A stretch of 64,000 nucleotides of DNA from NCBI GenBank assembly GCA_033977485.1, contig CM066989.1:32403095-32467094 (forward strand), read 5' to 3'. Positions 43,980 through 53,789 of the stretch are shown here, piece after piece. A program made the translations under genes and the position numbers. Numbering within the stretch: position 1 is the stretch's first letter; every line of letters begins with the position of its first letter. The notes below the pieces were generated by a model. It ran no database searches. It saw only the letters and a program-made list of their open reading frames with translations, and was not told the DNA's origin. Source of the DNA: Hydrangea macrophylla. Taxonomy: Eukaryota > Streptophyta > Magnoliopsida > Cornales > Hydrangeaceae.

Positions 43980-45058
43980 CTCTAAGGATATAGGACTTGA
44001 GAGAATATTTTTTGTGGAACTCCAAGAATTGGAGTTTTGGAATCAGTTTTGGTCGCGGGTTAATTGGATTTGGATATTTTATTATGTTCATCTTCGTCGG
44101 TGAATTGTTTTCCTTACCTGATGTGCCATTTTTCTTCTTCTTCTTCTTTTTTTTTACTGACTAAATGAAAATGCCTCGTTCACTTGTAACTAAAACTTGT
44201 CTGTACATTTCCTTCCAGAGAATTATATTTTTGCAACAAATTAATATATTTTTGGGAAGGAAAATTTTCTCTGCTATACTTTCAAAATAATTCCTTTACT
44301 ATTCCATCCCACGACAAATAAAAATAAAGAGAATGACACTTGCTGAGAAAAACGAAGGCAAGCACAGAACTATTGCAAACGAAAAAAAAAACTAAATAAA
44401 AAAAAATATGGATATTCAGAGAATAAGATTTCTTGCAAGTATATTGTCAGCAAAATCATCAGATCATCAAATGGTTGCAGCTCACAAGTTATAAGGTTCA
44501 AGATGAGACCAGCAAAATGGTTGCTTTCAGGTCCCCTAAACTGAACATTTTATGGCAGTTACTATAAAAATCAACAGATTTGATCAATGTTCATCTTCAA
44601 TTTTTTCACTGCACTTGTTCTAACTATGACAGCTCATTTTCCTCAAATGCATTATCAGCTTCAGACTTTCCCCCACAGAGGTGTAAAGCGGATCAAGATT
44701 ACAAGACAAGGCTCTGTGCATTGCAAGTTTGGGGTAGAGAAGAGAAAACATAAGCAGCATGAAACATGGCCACAATCAAAAGGCTCTCTCCCTTTCAACT
44801 GAAACCTATACTCTACTCAATGGCATCGAATGGAAATTACTTAATGGACAGAATCTCCTCACAACTCTCCATCTCTCTCTCTCTCTCTCTCTATACACGA
44901 TTCTGCGAAGAAAATTGCTTCATTGCAGTCCCACATTACTCTAAAATCAGACATTTCAAAGTAATTTAGTCACTGGAGCTATGCATTCAAGAAAAAATCA
45001 GTGGCAAGTCTCTCACTGTTGATTACACCACATTCTTAGTTTTACTTCCTCTTCAAGG
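43980..45058. other. Intergenic region between convergent genes
   Basis: It holds the 3' flanks of the BAP31-like gene (+) and the PPR gene (-). A (CT)n microsatellite lies at about 44872-44892. On the minus strand this is the PPR 3' flank. Nothing else is supported. Confidence 0.5.
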
Positions 45059-46855
45059 TCATGAAGATTGAAGCACAAATTCAGATTTTGGGATATAACC
45101 CAGATCTCTCATCTCATTCTCAAGCTTCTCCAAAATATCTAGAACATCTTCAAATTGAGGATGACCCTTATCCTCGATAACAAAAGCATGAAGCTTCCCA
45201 AACACTTCTACTACACTATAACCGGGTACTTTCTTCATCCCTGTCTTTCTCATCACCTTCCTCACCCCAGCCACTTCATCCCATTTCCTCGTCGCAGCAA
45301 AGAAATTCGAGACCAGAGTATAAATTCCAGGATCATCCGGGTTAAACTCGAGAATCTTCTTCACCACCAATTTTCCAATCAAAAAATTCCGGTGATTAAC
45401 ACAACCAGATAGAAGAGCAACCCAAATAGCAATTCCCGGTTCCATTTTCATGGAATTAATCAGTTCATGAGCTTCTTCAACTCTTCCTCCACGAGCCAGA
45501 AGATCCACCATACAAGCATAATGCTTTTCACTTGGTTGAATCTTGAATTCTCTAACCATGATGTCGAACCAGTATCGGCCTTCTTCAACTAGACCAGAAT
45601 GGCTAAAAGCCGAGAGAAGAGAAGCAAACGTTGCATGGTCTGATTTTAAGTTTGTCTCCATCATCCTAAGAAAAAGGGTGAGAGCTTCTTTTCCGTGTCC
45701 ATGGATTCCATAGCTTGAAATCATCGTGTTCCAAGAAATTGAGTCCCTAGAACTAATCCTATCAAATAGGGACCGAGCAATTGAAAGGGCTCCACATTTT
45801 GAGTACATATCGATCACTGCAGTTCCCGAAACTTGATCAAATTCAAGATTTCTCAATATATATCCATGTATTGATCTACCAAATTTCAGCAACCCAATCT
45901 GAGAACATGCCAGTAGTGCGCTTACCAATGAAACTTGATTGGGTCTAAAGCCGAAAGTTTGCATCTCTATCACCATTTCTAGTGCATTCCCTGCAAAGCC
46001 ATTTTGGGCATAGCCAGATATCAAAGCACTCCAGGAAACAACATTTCTATAACGCATTTTCCTAAATACACGAGAAGCAAAATCCAAATGTCCATTCTTC
46101 GCATACATGTCCACAAGGCTAGTTTGGACTATCACATCCATAGGAAGATTTCTACGAATCATATACCCATAGACAGAATTACCCACTTTTGTATCCCCAA
46201 GATTTGCACAAGCTTGAATCAATCCAACCATCACAACCCCATCTCCTTCCACTCCCTCCATTCGCATACGCTTGTATATATCTATCGCCTCACTCGCCTG
46301 CCCATACTGCGCAAAACCCGTTATCATGGTTGTCCAAGAAACAATATCCCTTCTTGGCATCTTATCAAAAACACCCATAGCTTCATCCATTTTCCCACAT
46401 TTGGCATACAAGTTCAAAACCGAAGACCCAACAAACAAATCAAATTCATACCCATATTGAACCGCCCGGGTTCTAATTTCTTCACCCATTTCCAAGTCCA
46501 ACAAGCTCACACATGCCTTGATTGCCACAGTAAAAGTCGAGCTATCGGGTCTTACCCCTTCCAAACTCATTTGATCATAAAGACTTATTACTTCATCTGG
46601 ACAATCTTTACGCGAATACGCGATGATTATAGCATTCCAAAGATCTACACCTCTTTTGGGCGATTTATCAAACACTTCGTGTGCAAGTCCTATGTTGCCG
46701 ACTCGAGCATATGAAGCTATCAACTGGGCATTGGAAGTTCCATTGTTGAAGAACCCAGATAAGATCATGAGAGCATGAATTTTAGCTACAGAGGCTTCAT
46801 CTTTACACGCTAAGAGTACAGTTTTGAGGCGCTTCGGCCATGGAAATAACGGCAT
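45059..46855 (-). CDS. Pentatricopeptide repeat (PPR) protein, PLS class with E/E+ tail, like Arabidopsis At3g25060
   Basis: An uninterrupted 598-codon frame without introns, as is usual for plant PPR genes. Tandem repeats of about 31-36 residues run from about residue 35 to 480, seen in words such as DLWNAIIIAYSRKDCPDEVI, GSSVLNLYAKCGKMDEA, DIVSWTTMITGFAQYGQ and SWNTMISSYGIHG. The tail carries an E domain (IWVALLSGCVNHRNF, VPGYSVVEV) and an E+-like end (HPQFEDVLDILEKLE), and it stops before any DYW domain. Such proteins bind organelle RNA and usually specify C-to-U editing sites, with the deaminase supplied in trans. From memory its closest match is the Arabidopsis protein encoded by At3g25060, annotated as mitochondrial, which has similar length and repeat order. 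A TATATATATAAG lies just upstream of the ATG. It appears intact. Confidence 0.9.
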   Translation of the reverse strand: MPLFPWPKRLKTVLLACKDEASVAKIHALMILSGFFNNGTSNAQLIASYARVGNIGLAHEVFDKSPKRGVDLWNAIIIAYSRKDCPDEVISLYDQMSLEGVRPDSSTFTVAIKACVSLLDLEMGEEIRTRAVQYGYEFDLFVGSSVLNLYAKCGKMDEAMGVFDKMPRRDIVSWTTMITGFAQYGQASEAIDIYKRMRMEGVEGDGVVMVGLIQACANLGDTKVGNSVYGYMIRRNLPMDVIVQTSLVDMYAKNGHLDFASRVFRKMRYRNVVSWSALISGYAQNGFAGNALEMVIEMQTFGFRPNQVSLVSALLACSQIGLLKFGRSIHGYILRNLEFDQVSGTAVIDMYSKCGALSIARSLFDRISSRDSISWNTMISSYGIHGHGKEALTLFLRMMETNLKSDHATFASLLSAFSHSGLVEEGRYWFDIMVREFKIQPSEKHYACMVDLLARGGRVEEAHELINSMKMEPGIAIWVALLSGCVNHRNFLIGKLVVKKILEFNPDDPGIYTLVSNFFAATRKWDEVAGVRKVMRKTGMKKVPGYSVVEVFGKLHAFVIEDKGHPQFEDVLDILEKLENEMRDLGYIPKSEFVLQSS

Positions 46856-47184
46856 CTACACACAAAATATTAACTTATATATATACACGTACATATATGA
46901 AGCTGAAATGTCAAATTTTTCGTTTTACAGTTCATAGCCGTTAAGACGGAACAATAAAGAAATTCGGAGGGAAGCAAATGATTTGTACAGTTGGTTTCTT
47001 GGAATTTGCAACAGCCCAAATTATGAGGATTAGTCAATGGATCCGAACCATGGCCACCCGGTGGTCGGGAGAAATTATTCAGTGAGTCCTTCACACCATG
47101 TCGTTATGCTCATACGATGTGGCCACTAAAATGAAATGTCGTGACAATTAATCATGACCATCTATTTTTAGGGGCACATCATTC
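46856..47184. other. PPR gene upstream region
   Basis: AT-rich promoter-side sequence with a TATATATATA run at about 46874-46884 (minus-strand TATA candidate). No other feature. Confidence 0.4.
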
Positions 47185-47268
47185 CCCATTTGCAGGGGCG
47201 GAGGGGTGTGGGGGCCAGTGGAGGCACGTGCCCCCACTGAAGTTTTGAAATTTATCTTTTTACCATAT

Positions 47269-47467
47269 ATATTTGAACAGTCACGCTCTAAAGAGGGTCA
47301 CCTCTCTTTATCAAAGATAGGACCTCTGTTTTAGCCGTCGGATCGTGTTTTCATTAATGGCAATTTTGTCATTTCATAGTTTTTCAACACAATCCAACGA
47401 CCAAAACAGAGGTCCTCTCTTTAATGAAAAGAGGTGATCCTCTTTAGAGAATCTTTGTATATTTGAA
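47269..47467. mobile_element. 181-bp MULE-type MITE, copy 2 (47278-47458), TSD ATATTTGAA
   Basis: It is the same family and exactly the same length as the copy at 38679-38859 (CTCTAAAGAGG ends, GCCGTCGGATCGTG core). It is flanked by the 9-bp ATATTTGAA at 47269-47277 and 47459-47467. Confidence 0.85.
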
Positions 47468-47514
47468 ATTATATGTATTTGTATCCCTCTTGAATTTTTA
47501 AATTTACCTCTTTT

Positions 47515-47962
47515 AAACTCAAAAATCTCACTTTGGTCTTTAAATTTGTCTAATTTTTACTCAAATCTCACTTTGAACTTTGAATTTGATCTTTGAATTT
47601 GTCTAAATTTACCCCTTTTAAACTCAAAAATCTCACTTTGGTCTTTGAATTTATCTAATTTTTACTCAAATCTGACTTTGATTTTTGAATTTGATCTTTG
47701 AATTTATCTAAATTTACCCCTTTTAAACTCAAAAATCTCACTTTGGTCTTTGAATTTGTCTATTTTTTACTCAAATCTCACTTTGATCTTTGAATTTGAT
47801 CTTTGAATTTGTCTAAATTTACCCTTTTTAAACTGAAAAATCTCACTTTGGTCTTTGAATTTGTCTAATTTTTACTCAAATCTTACTTTGATCTTTGAAT
47901 TTGATATTCGCATTTGTCTAAATTTACCCCTTTTAAACTCAAAAATCTTACTTTAACACTTA
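47515..47962. repeat. 105-bp tandem repeat, about 4.3 copies
   Basis: The phrase AAACTCAAAAATCT(C/T)ACTTT recurs at 47515, 47620, 47725, 47830 and 47935, an exact 105-bp period. Each unit is itself two similar halves, each with a TCACTTTG(G/A)TCTTTGAATTT core. Confidence 0.92.
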
Positions 47963-48127
47963 ATCAACTACACATGAATCACATCACATGTAACATTCAT
48001 GTAATTTTTAAGGCTTGAAAGCATATTACTTATTTAAAAAAAAAATTGGCCGGGGCGCTGCCTACTAGCCCCCCATGTAATCGTGCCCCCACTGAATTGA
48101 AATTATGTCTCCGCCCCTGCCCATTTG

Positions 48128-49310
48128 TCATAACCTCTTTATCATAGTGGTTATATAACCCTATATTATTGGAACGGCACACCACGATAACATAATAATG
48201 TGACGTGATGAGCTCACTTAATAATTCTTGGTGGTCCGGGTCAGTGGCCAAGTTGTCCGGTTAATACAAGAAAAAAAATGGACACTTTGAAGTTTGAACA
48301 TGTGCAGTTTTGGTCCCATGTGTAGCGCATATGTCACAATATCAAAACCGCGGCATGACAAATCATAAAAATAAGAAAATGAAGGTTATGTACACTTTAG
48401 ATAGATTGTATAAGAATAATACTTTACTTTCTAAATATTTTTTAATATATGTGGTAGTGGGTTTAGTTGATTTTAATTGGTTATTATTGAAATGGTCCTA
48501 CCATTATTGAAGAGAGTCTCACTGTCACATGTGTAGGAAAATACTTTTTAAAAAAAAAATTTAAGAAGCATAGCATTACTCATTGCATAATGTTGTACAC
48601 TACTTTTCCTAGGTTTTCAAAGTAACTTATTACTTATTACTGTATAATATATTAGTCGTTTCAACTCATTATTTTAGAACGTTTTCAAATGAGCCACTTT
48701 TCCATGTCCACTTCTGTGTCGTGTAAGCAGCGTGTCTGAAATGTATCCCATGTTATAAAAATGAGAAGTTTCACTTTGAGCCCTAGAGTTTCGGAGAAGT
48801 TTTACTTTGGGTCCTGGAGTTTTCAAGGCACATGAGTGTATCGTCAAGTTGTACTAACAGAGTAAGAGGTAGGACCTACATTAAAACCAATTCTAAACTA
48901 CAGGGCCCAAAGTGTTTAAATTGAAACCAAAGATCAAAGGGCCTAAAATAAAACTTCGGCCAAACTAGAAGGTACTAAAATGTCTTTAAGCCTACCATAA
49001 TTTTTTAAATTATTCAATGAATTGGGATTATGGCCACGTAGTGTTTCAGGCCAATAAGGCACTGTCATGCGATGAAGTTGTCTGATTAATGGGTGACAAT
49101 GGCGGACCTAGGGCCGGACTGAGCCTTACTATAGCCCACCTCAAATTTTGGAAAAATTTATGTTTATAGGTAATATTTTGGTCCAATAATAATTTAGCCC
49201 ACACTATAAAATTGTAACAATTCTTTTCTTCTTATCTCTTAATTTAACCCAACTCGAATTTTGAAGAGAGCAATTATTTTTAATGTAATATGGTAGTGCA
49301 ATTGTAATTC

Positions 49311-49338
<28 letters not shown>
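48128..49338. other. No recognised gene; decayed repeats
   Basis: At about 48760-48990 there are inverted phrases (AAGTTTCACTTTGAGCCC and GGGCCTAAAATAAAACTTCG) like those in the foldback element at 37.3 kb. GGCGGACCTAGGGCC at about 49093 resembles a hAT end, but no partner end is visible. (TA)n lies just before 49340. Confidence 0.4.
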
Positions 49339-49340
<2 letters not shown>

Positions 49341-49341
<1 letters not shown>

Positions 49342-49524
49342 GGGAGAGGATCTAAAGTAAACTGGGTTGAGTGAACTGACCAAGTGAATTGAATTTTAAG
49401 CCTAAAAGAACCCGCGGGCTGCCCCGCTGACCCGCGCGCCCCAATGACCCACGGGTTCTTTTAGGCTTAAAATCCAGTTTACTGGGTAAGTTCACTCAAC
49501 CCAATTCACTTTAGATCCTCTCCC
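49341..49524. mobile_element. Foldback MITE, 184 bp
   Basis: The arms AGGGAGAGGATCTAAAGT and ACTTTAGATCCTCTCCCT are inverted, and pairing continues through GGGTTGAGTGAACT and TTTTAAGCCTAAAAGAACCCG. The loop is GC-rich (GGCTGCCCCGCTGACCCGCG). It is flanked by TATATA on both sides, so TA is the likely target. Confidence 0.85.
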
Positions 49525-49530
49525 TATATA

Positions 49531-49868
49531 TCTACTATATTATAAGAGAACATCACCAAGCCAGTGTTGAATAATACGAACTACCGTTTTGCCCCTGTGT
49601 GATTGACCATTTACGATTTTGCCACTTTGTCTCTTTCATTGCTTCCTTTTCTGTCTATGTTGCCCATATCTCATCGCTTTTTTCCCCCCTTTGTCGATCT
49701 TCCACCGCTTCAGCTTCTGTGCGTTTTTTCACAAACTACCTGATATGCACAAAAATATCCGGTCAAAGTCACCCCTCGCCACCTCAGCCAAGAGAAGTCA
49801 AGTCACCTTGGATCTGGGCCGACCGCTCAGTCTCGTCGGACCGTTACACAAACCGCCCGGGATGGTCA
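49531..49868 (+). mobile_element. Candidate Helitron 5' end, interrupted by gypsy-3
   Basis: It starts TCTACTATATTATAAGAG immediately after an A, a form common for plant Helitron 5' ends. No matching CTAG end is seen; gypsy-3 is inserted at 49869 and the pre-insertion sequence resumes at 60871. Short open frames here are not convincing. Confidence 0.4.
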
Positions 49869-50739
49869 TGTAATAACCTACATTTTCATTGCATTTTTAT
49901 ATTTAAATTCAAAATTGTATTATCTGTGAGGTCACGTTTTATAACCTTATGGTCTATTTTATTGTGCATTAAAATTCTTTTGGGGTCAAACTGCAATTTA
50001 TAAATTTAGTAACACCTGTGTTAAATTTCAAATCTGTATTTCAAAACGGTAGAATTATTTCTTTTAAACTCAAACTGTATTTTTATAAAACCAGAAAACT
50101 ATTTCTAACGTTAAAATGAATTTTCTGTATTTTTGTGATGAACACCGTGTCACAAAAAATACCAGTTTGGGAATTTTCAGAGCAGTAAAATTTTTACCTG
50201 TGTGGGTATCATTGCGTGAGCTCAACACACACGTATATCTCTTGAACAACTTGGAATCCACTGAAAATGTTAGTGCAGTGTGGGCGTGTGTTTAATGAGT
50301 GGAGATTTTAGTGGGTGAGTGGAGTGTGCATTAGTTGGAAAGTTTGTGAGTGGAGCTTTATGAAATGCAGTGTATATCTACATCATTCTGCACATTCCTA
50401 CTAATTAATGGAAAAGTAATCTTTTGATTGTGCTTTGTTTGGCAATGAGTACCTTGCATGTGTAATTGTTAAGTCTATAGCTTAATTGTCAAACACCCAC
50501 AAATTGACCCCTATATACTTGGCCCTTGGACCATCCGAGAGTGGTATAACTCCACACTACATATATTACCTACACTTATATGATGGAGATTTAGTGGGTA
50601 TCTACACATTATGCACAATCCTATTAATCTACTAATAGTTTAGAAATTAGTGGTTAATTATTAGATTTGTTAAACCAAAGTGGGTTATAAAGAAATCCTA
50701 AGAAATTCTTGGGCCCCAAGATCCTATAATTGCTGAGTT

Positions 50740-50747
50740 TATATATA
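50740..50747 (+). promoter_or_regulatory. TATA box of gypsy-3 5' LTR
   Basis: TATATATA in the context GAGTTTATATATACACAC. The same box is present in the 3' LTR at 58656-58663. Confidence 0.5.
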
Positions 50748-51010
50748 CACACTTACAACACTCTCATACACACACTCTACACATTCTACAAACTGAAATA
50801 GAGAGAATTTTTAGAGAGAAAAGAGAAAGTTTGAGAGTTCAATTTGCTGAAAATTTCTAGAGAGAAGAGCTCCTCAATTTCCATAGCCAAGCTTGTATTG
50901 GATTTCTTGATTTGGTTATCTTTCTCAACAAATCTCTTTGCACTTAATCACAGTGAGTATTACTAACTCACTCAAAATGTAACTCATTCCTTATTTACTG
51001 ATTTGGGTAG

Positions 51011-51390
51011 TTAATTTTAATAGTAGCAGAATTTTGTTTTCAGATTTCTGTTAGGAAAACGGAGGAAATTTAAGATTCTGCCCGCGTTGTCCCAAGAAAA
51101 ACTCGATTCTGCACACTTTTTGTCTAATGCAATTTTCTCAGATTCTGCACCGTTTGGGCAGAAAATGAGGATTACAGTAGCAGAGAAAGTATATTAGAAA
51201 TTAAATCTAATATTTTCTCTTTTAATTTTAACAGTAGCAGAATTTTGTGTTCAGATTTTTGTTAGAAAAACGAAAGAAATTTAAGATTCTGCCCGCGCTG
51301 TCCCAAGCAAAACTCGATTCTGCACACTTTTCGTCTAATGCAATTTTCTCAGATTCTGCACCGTTTGGGCAGAAAATGAGGATTACAGTA
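51011..51390 (+). repeat. 211-bp tandem duplication inside the gypsy-3 LTR
   Basis: TTAATTTTAA(T/C)AGTAGCAG starts at 51011 and again at 51222. Both units contain AAGATTCTGCCCGCG and TTCTGCACCGTTTGGGCAG. The same duplication is present in the 3' LTR and in the inverted LTR copy. Confidence 0.85.
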
Positions 51391-52017
51391 GCAGTTTTTT
51401 TTTGTAAAACGAAAAAAAAAAAAACTGTTTTCCAAAATATGATTTCTGTTTTTTTTTTTTTTTTTTTTTTCAGAAACGAATCTGTTTTTGTTTTGTAAAA
51501 TATATATAGAATCTGTTTTAAGATTGTTAAAAAAAAAAAAAAAAAAAATTTACATTGATTACAACTAATTAATAAGACGAAGCTACTGCACAAACTCGCG
51601 CCACCATCGCGCGAGCGGCCCGCGCGCGCGATTTCTGGCAGTTTCTAGTTTTGCTTGTTTTGTGGTCAGGGACTGTTTGTGATGAAATTTAAAGTACTAT
51701 TAAGGTTCTGTTTGGGAATTTATTAATACAGAATGCTATTAGTTATGTTTAAAATGATTAAGGCAATGAATTACGAATTTTCAATCCCCGTACGCGCGTT
51801 AATTCTATAATTCTGTGAATTCCTTTATGTTTAAAGTTTGATGACATTCATATGGAGTCTGTTGTGCATGCATGTGGGTGTCAGTCAGTGTGGAAAGAGT
51901 AATGGTCAGTGTGAAAAGAGTATGAGATTGAGATTGAGATTGAGATTTACAGTTGTGGTTGTGGTTATGATTGAGGTTACGGCGAGGGTATCTTTGAAAT
52001 GCGAAGGTGGCAAATAT

Positions 52018-52272
52018 GAACACTCCCTGACGCCCATGGAAGCGTTAAAGTGTGTGACGCCGAACTTGGACACTCCCTGGCACCCGTGGTAGTGCTAAAG
52101 TGTGGCCTACGGACACTCCCTGATACTCGAGTCTGGATACTGTGTGAGGGGTTGCCCCGGTATTTGCATGGCGGTTAGGGTATTCAAAGTGTGAGGCAAT
52201 GGACACTCCCTGGTACCCCGGACCAAAGTGTGAGGCAAACTGGACACTCCCTGGCGCCCCGTTGCTAAAGTG
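52018..52272 (+). repeat. GGACACTCCCTGG / AAAGTGTG repeat block in the gypsy-3 LTR
   Basis: Five copies of (G)GACACTCCCTG(G/A) alternate with AAAGTGTG(G/A) at 25-90 bp spacing. The two halves are partly complementary (ACACT against AGTGT), so short stems could form. Confidence 0.8.
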
Positions 52273-52960
52273 TGGCTATCTTAGTGTTTCAAAGATACCA
52301 GGAGTAGGATAGTGGGTTGTTGGGTTTTGTCGAGAGAAAAGAGTCGGTTAGATGAAATGGTGCATCGTTCTCATACACGGTCACATATGTGTGAATTTAT
52401 CTTTTAAATAATGTTGTGGTTGTTTTCTAAACAAGCTCTTTATCTTAAATATAAACTTGTGGTTTTTAAATGGAAATGGGAAAAAGGTAAATGAGTATGT
52501 TTTACATTCAGAGTTATGTTTTTAATACTCACCAGCTTCTTGAAGCTGACGGCGTTGATGCGTCTTGGACATTCGTGTTCAGGCTTTGCAGGTTATAATC
52601 AGGATGAACCTTATGACTATGCTAATTGAGATCAACTGCTGAGAAGAGAATTTACTTTTATATGCTTTATGTTTATGTGCTTTAAGATATGATTTGGTTT
52701 TGTAATAAGGATGACTGTAATAGACTTTAAGTTATTGTTTTATTTCAATGCGGTCTGTGCCTTAGTTAACCCCGTACCATAGGATGTAATAAGTTAGAAA
52801 AAAATTTATAAGCCCTTATTGCCCTACTCTGATTAATAGTTTTATGTTGTTCGACGTTTTGGGACGGAATCGATCCTTCAAACTGTCGCGACCTACGGGT
52901 CCATAAAGGAAATTAAACGCTTTCCATATTTATGCTACGTCGGGGCGTGACAGGATTTGG

Positions 52961-52972
52961 TGGTATCAGAGC
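52961..52972 (+). other. gypsy-3 primer-binding site
   Basis: TGGTATCAGAGC, the complement of the 3' end of plant initiator methionine tRNA, lies 8 bp after the 5' LTR end. It is where minus-strand DNA synthesis would start. Confidence 0.9.
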
Positions 52973-53303
52973 CAAAGGTTTTCTAGATTGACCAGGCTCA
53001 GTTATTCACGCCACAGATTAGTGACATAGGTTACCCTTAAGTTTTACTAAGTTATACAACCATGTTTCTCTAAGAATAAGAATACGACCTCCTTGCTATT
53101 AGACAGCCCTAGTTAGAATACGTGTTTAGTATATTATGTGTACTTGATATATATTACATATTTGGATTTTATTGTATACTTATGTTATAATACGAGTATG
53201 AGATATAGTGATATATACTCCTTTGAATATTGTCGTCATTTAAATTACTTCATAGTACTGTTGCATGCATGTTTCTCATTCTACTACCACTATCATGCAT
53301 AGA

Positions 53304-53789
53304 ATGGCTGGAAGACCAAGGAGGAACAGAAATTTGATTGAGGGAGCACCTGAGGCTGCCGATCCCACGGGAATATTTGAAGCTTTCATCAGACGTCTCG
53401 AAAGGGTTAGTAATGCGAATGAAAACCAACGAGACCGCCAGACGGGAGATAAGCTGCTGGAGAGATTCCGTGCGCTCAGACCCGAGCAGTTTACGGGTAC
53501 CACGGATCCCTGGAAGGCGGAACAATGGTTAAGACAGATGGACCGCATGTTCGAAGCTGTCCAATGCAACGAGATGGATAAAAGGAGATTGGCTACATTC
53601 CAATTGACCGACGCCGCTGCAGATTGGTGGGACTCGGTCATAGCCACTATCGGAAACACAGCTGCTGTGGGGATGACGTGGACGGCGTTCAAAGGAAGAT
53701 TCCTGGAGAAGTACTTCTCGGCTACGGAGAGGCACAGAAGAGAGAAGGAATTTATGGATCTGACGCAAGGAACCAAGACGGTGCAGTAG
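53304..53789 (+). pseudogene. gypsy-3 gag, N-terminal part, closed by an in-frame TAG
   Basis: I chose the ATG at 53304 (MAGRPRRNRN); an upstream ATG at 53265 in the same frame is possible. The gag core is visible: FTGTTDPWKAEQWLRQMDRM, then AADWWDSV and FLEKYFSATERH. A TAG at 53787-53789 ends it after TQGTKTVQ. The following codons are in the same frame and resume gag sequence, so this is a single nonsense change within one gag-pol frame. The sequence after the TAG does not match the best-known plant readthrough context. Confidence 0.85.

Larger units (their letters stand above)
47185..48127. mobile_element. hAT-like non-autonomous element (47193-48119), 8-bp TSD CCCATTTG
   Basis: The inverted ends CAGGGGCGGAG and CTCCGCCCCTG are framed by identical 8-bp CCCATTTG (47185-47192 and 48120-48127), the hAT signature. 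A second inverted pair inside the ends is GCACGTGCCCCCACTGAA against CGTGCCCCCACTGAA. The interior holds a nested MULE-MITE and a 105-bp minisatellite, with no transposase. Confidence 0.88.
49869..52952 (+). repeat. gypsy-3 5' LTR (3084 bp)
   Basis: It begins TGTAATAACC and ends GGGGCGTGACA. A TATA box (TATATATA, 50740-50747) precedes a CACA-rich start region. It contains a 211-bp tandem duplication (from 51011), long T and A runs (51437-51548), a GCGCGCG stretch near 51608-51630 and a GGACACTCCCTGG repeat block (52018-52272). Confidence 0.93.

Noticed and set aside
46004..46714. 236-codon open frame on the + strand
   Set aside because: It lies wholly antisense to the PPR gene; its composition is the mirror of PPR coding sequence and it matches no family.
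51228..51593. Open frames of about 120 codons on both strands in the gypsy-3 LTRs, also near 59144 and 62705
   Set aside because: They run through poly-T/poly-A in LTR sequence and differ between copies only by homopolymer length.
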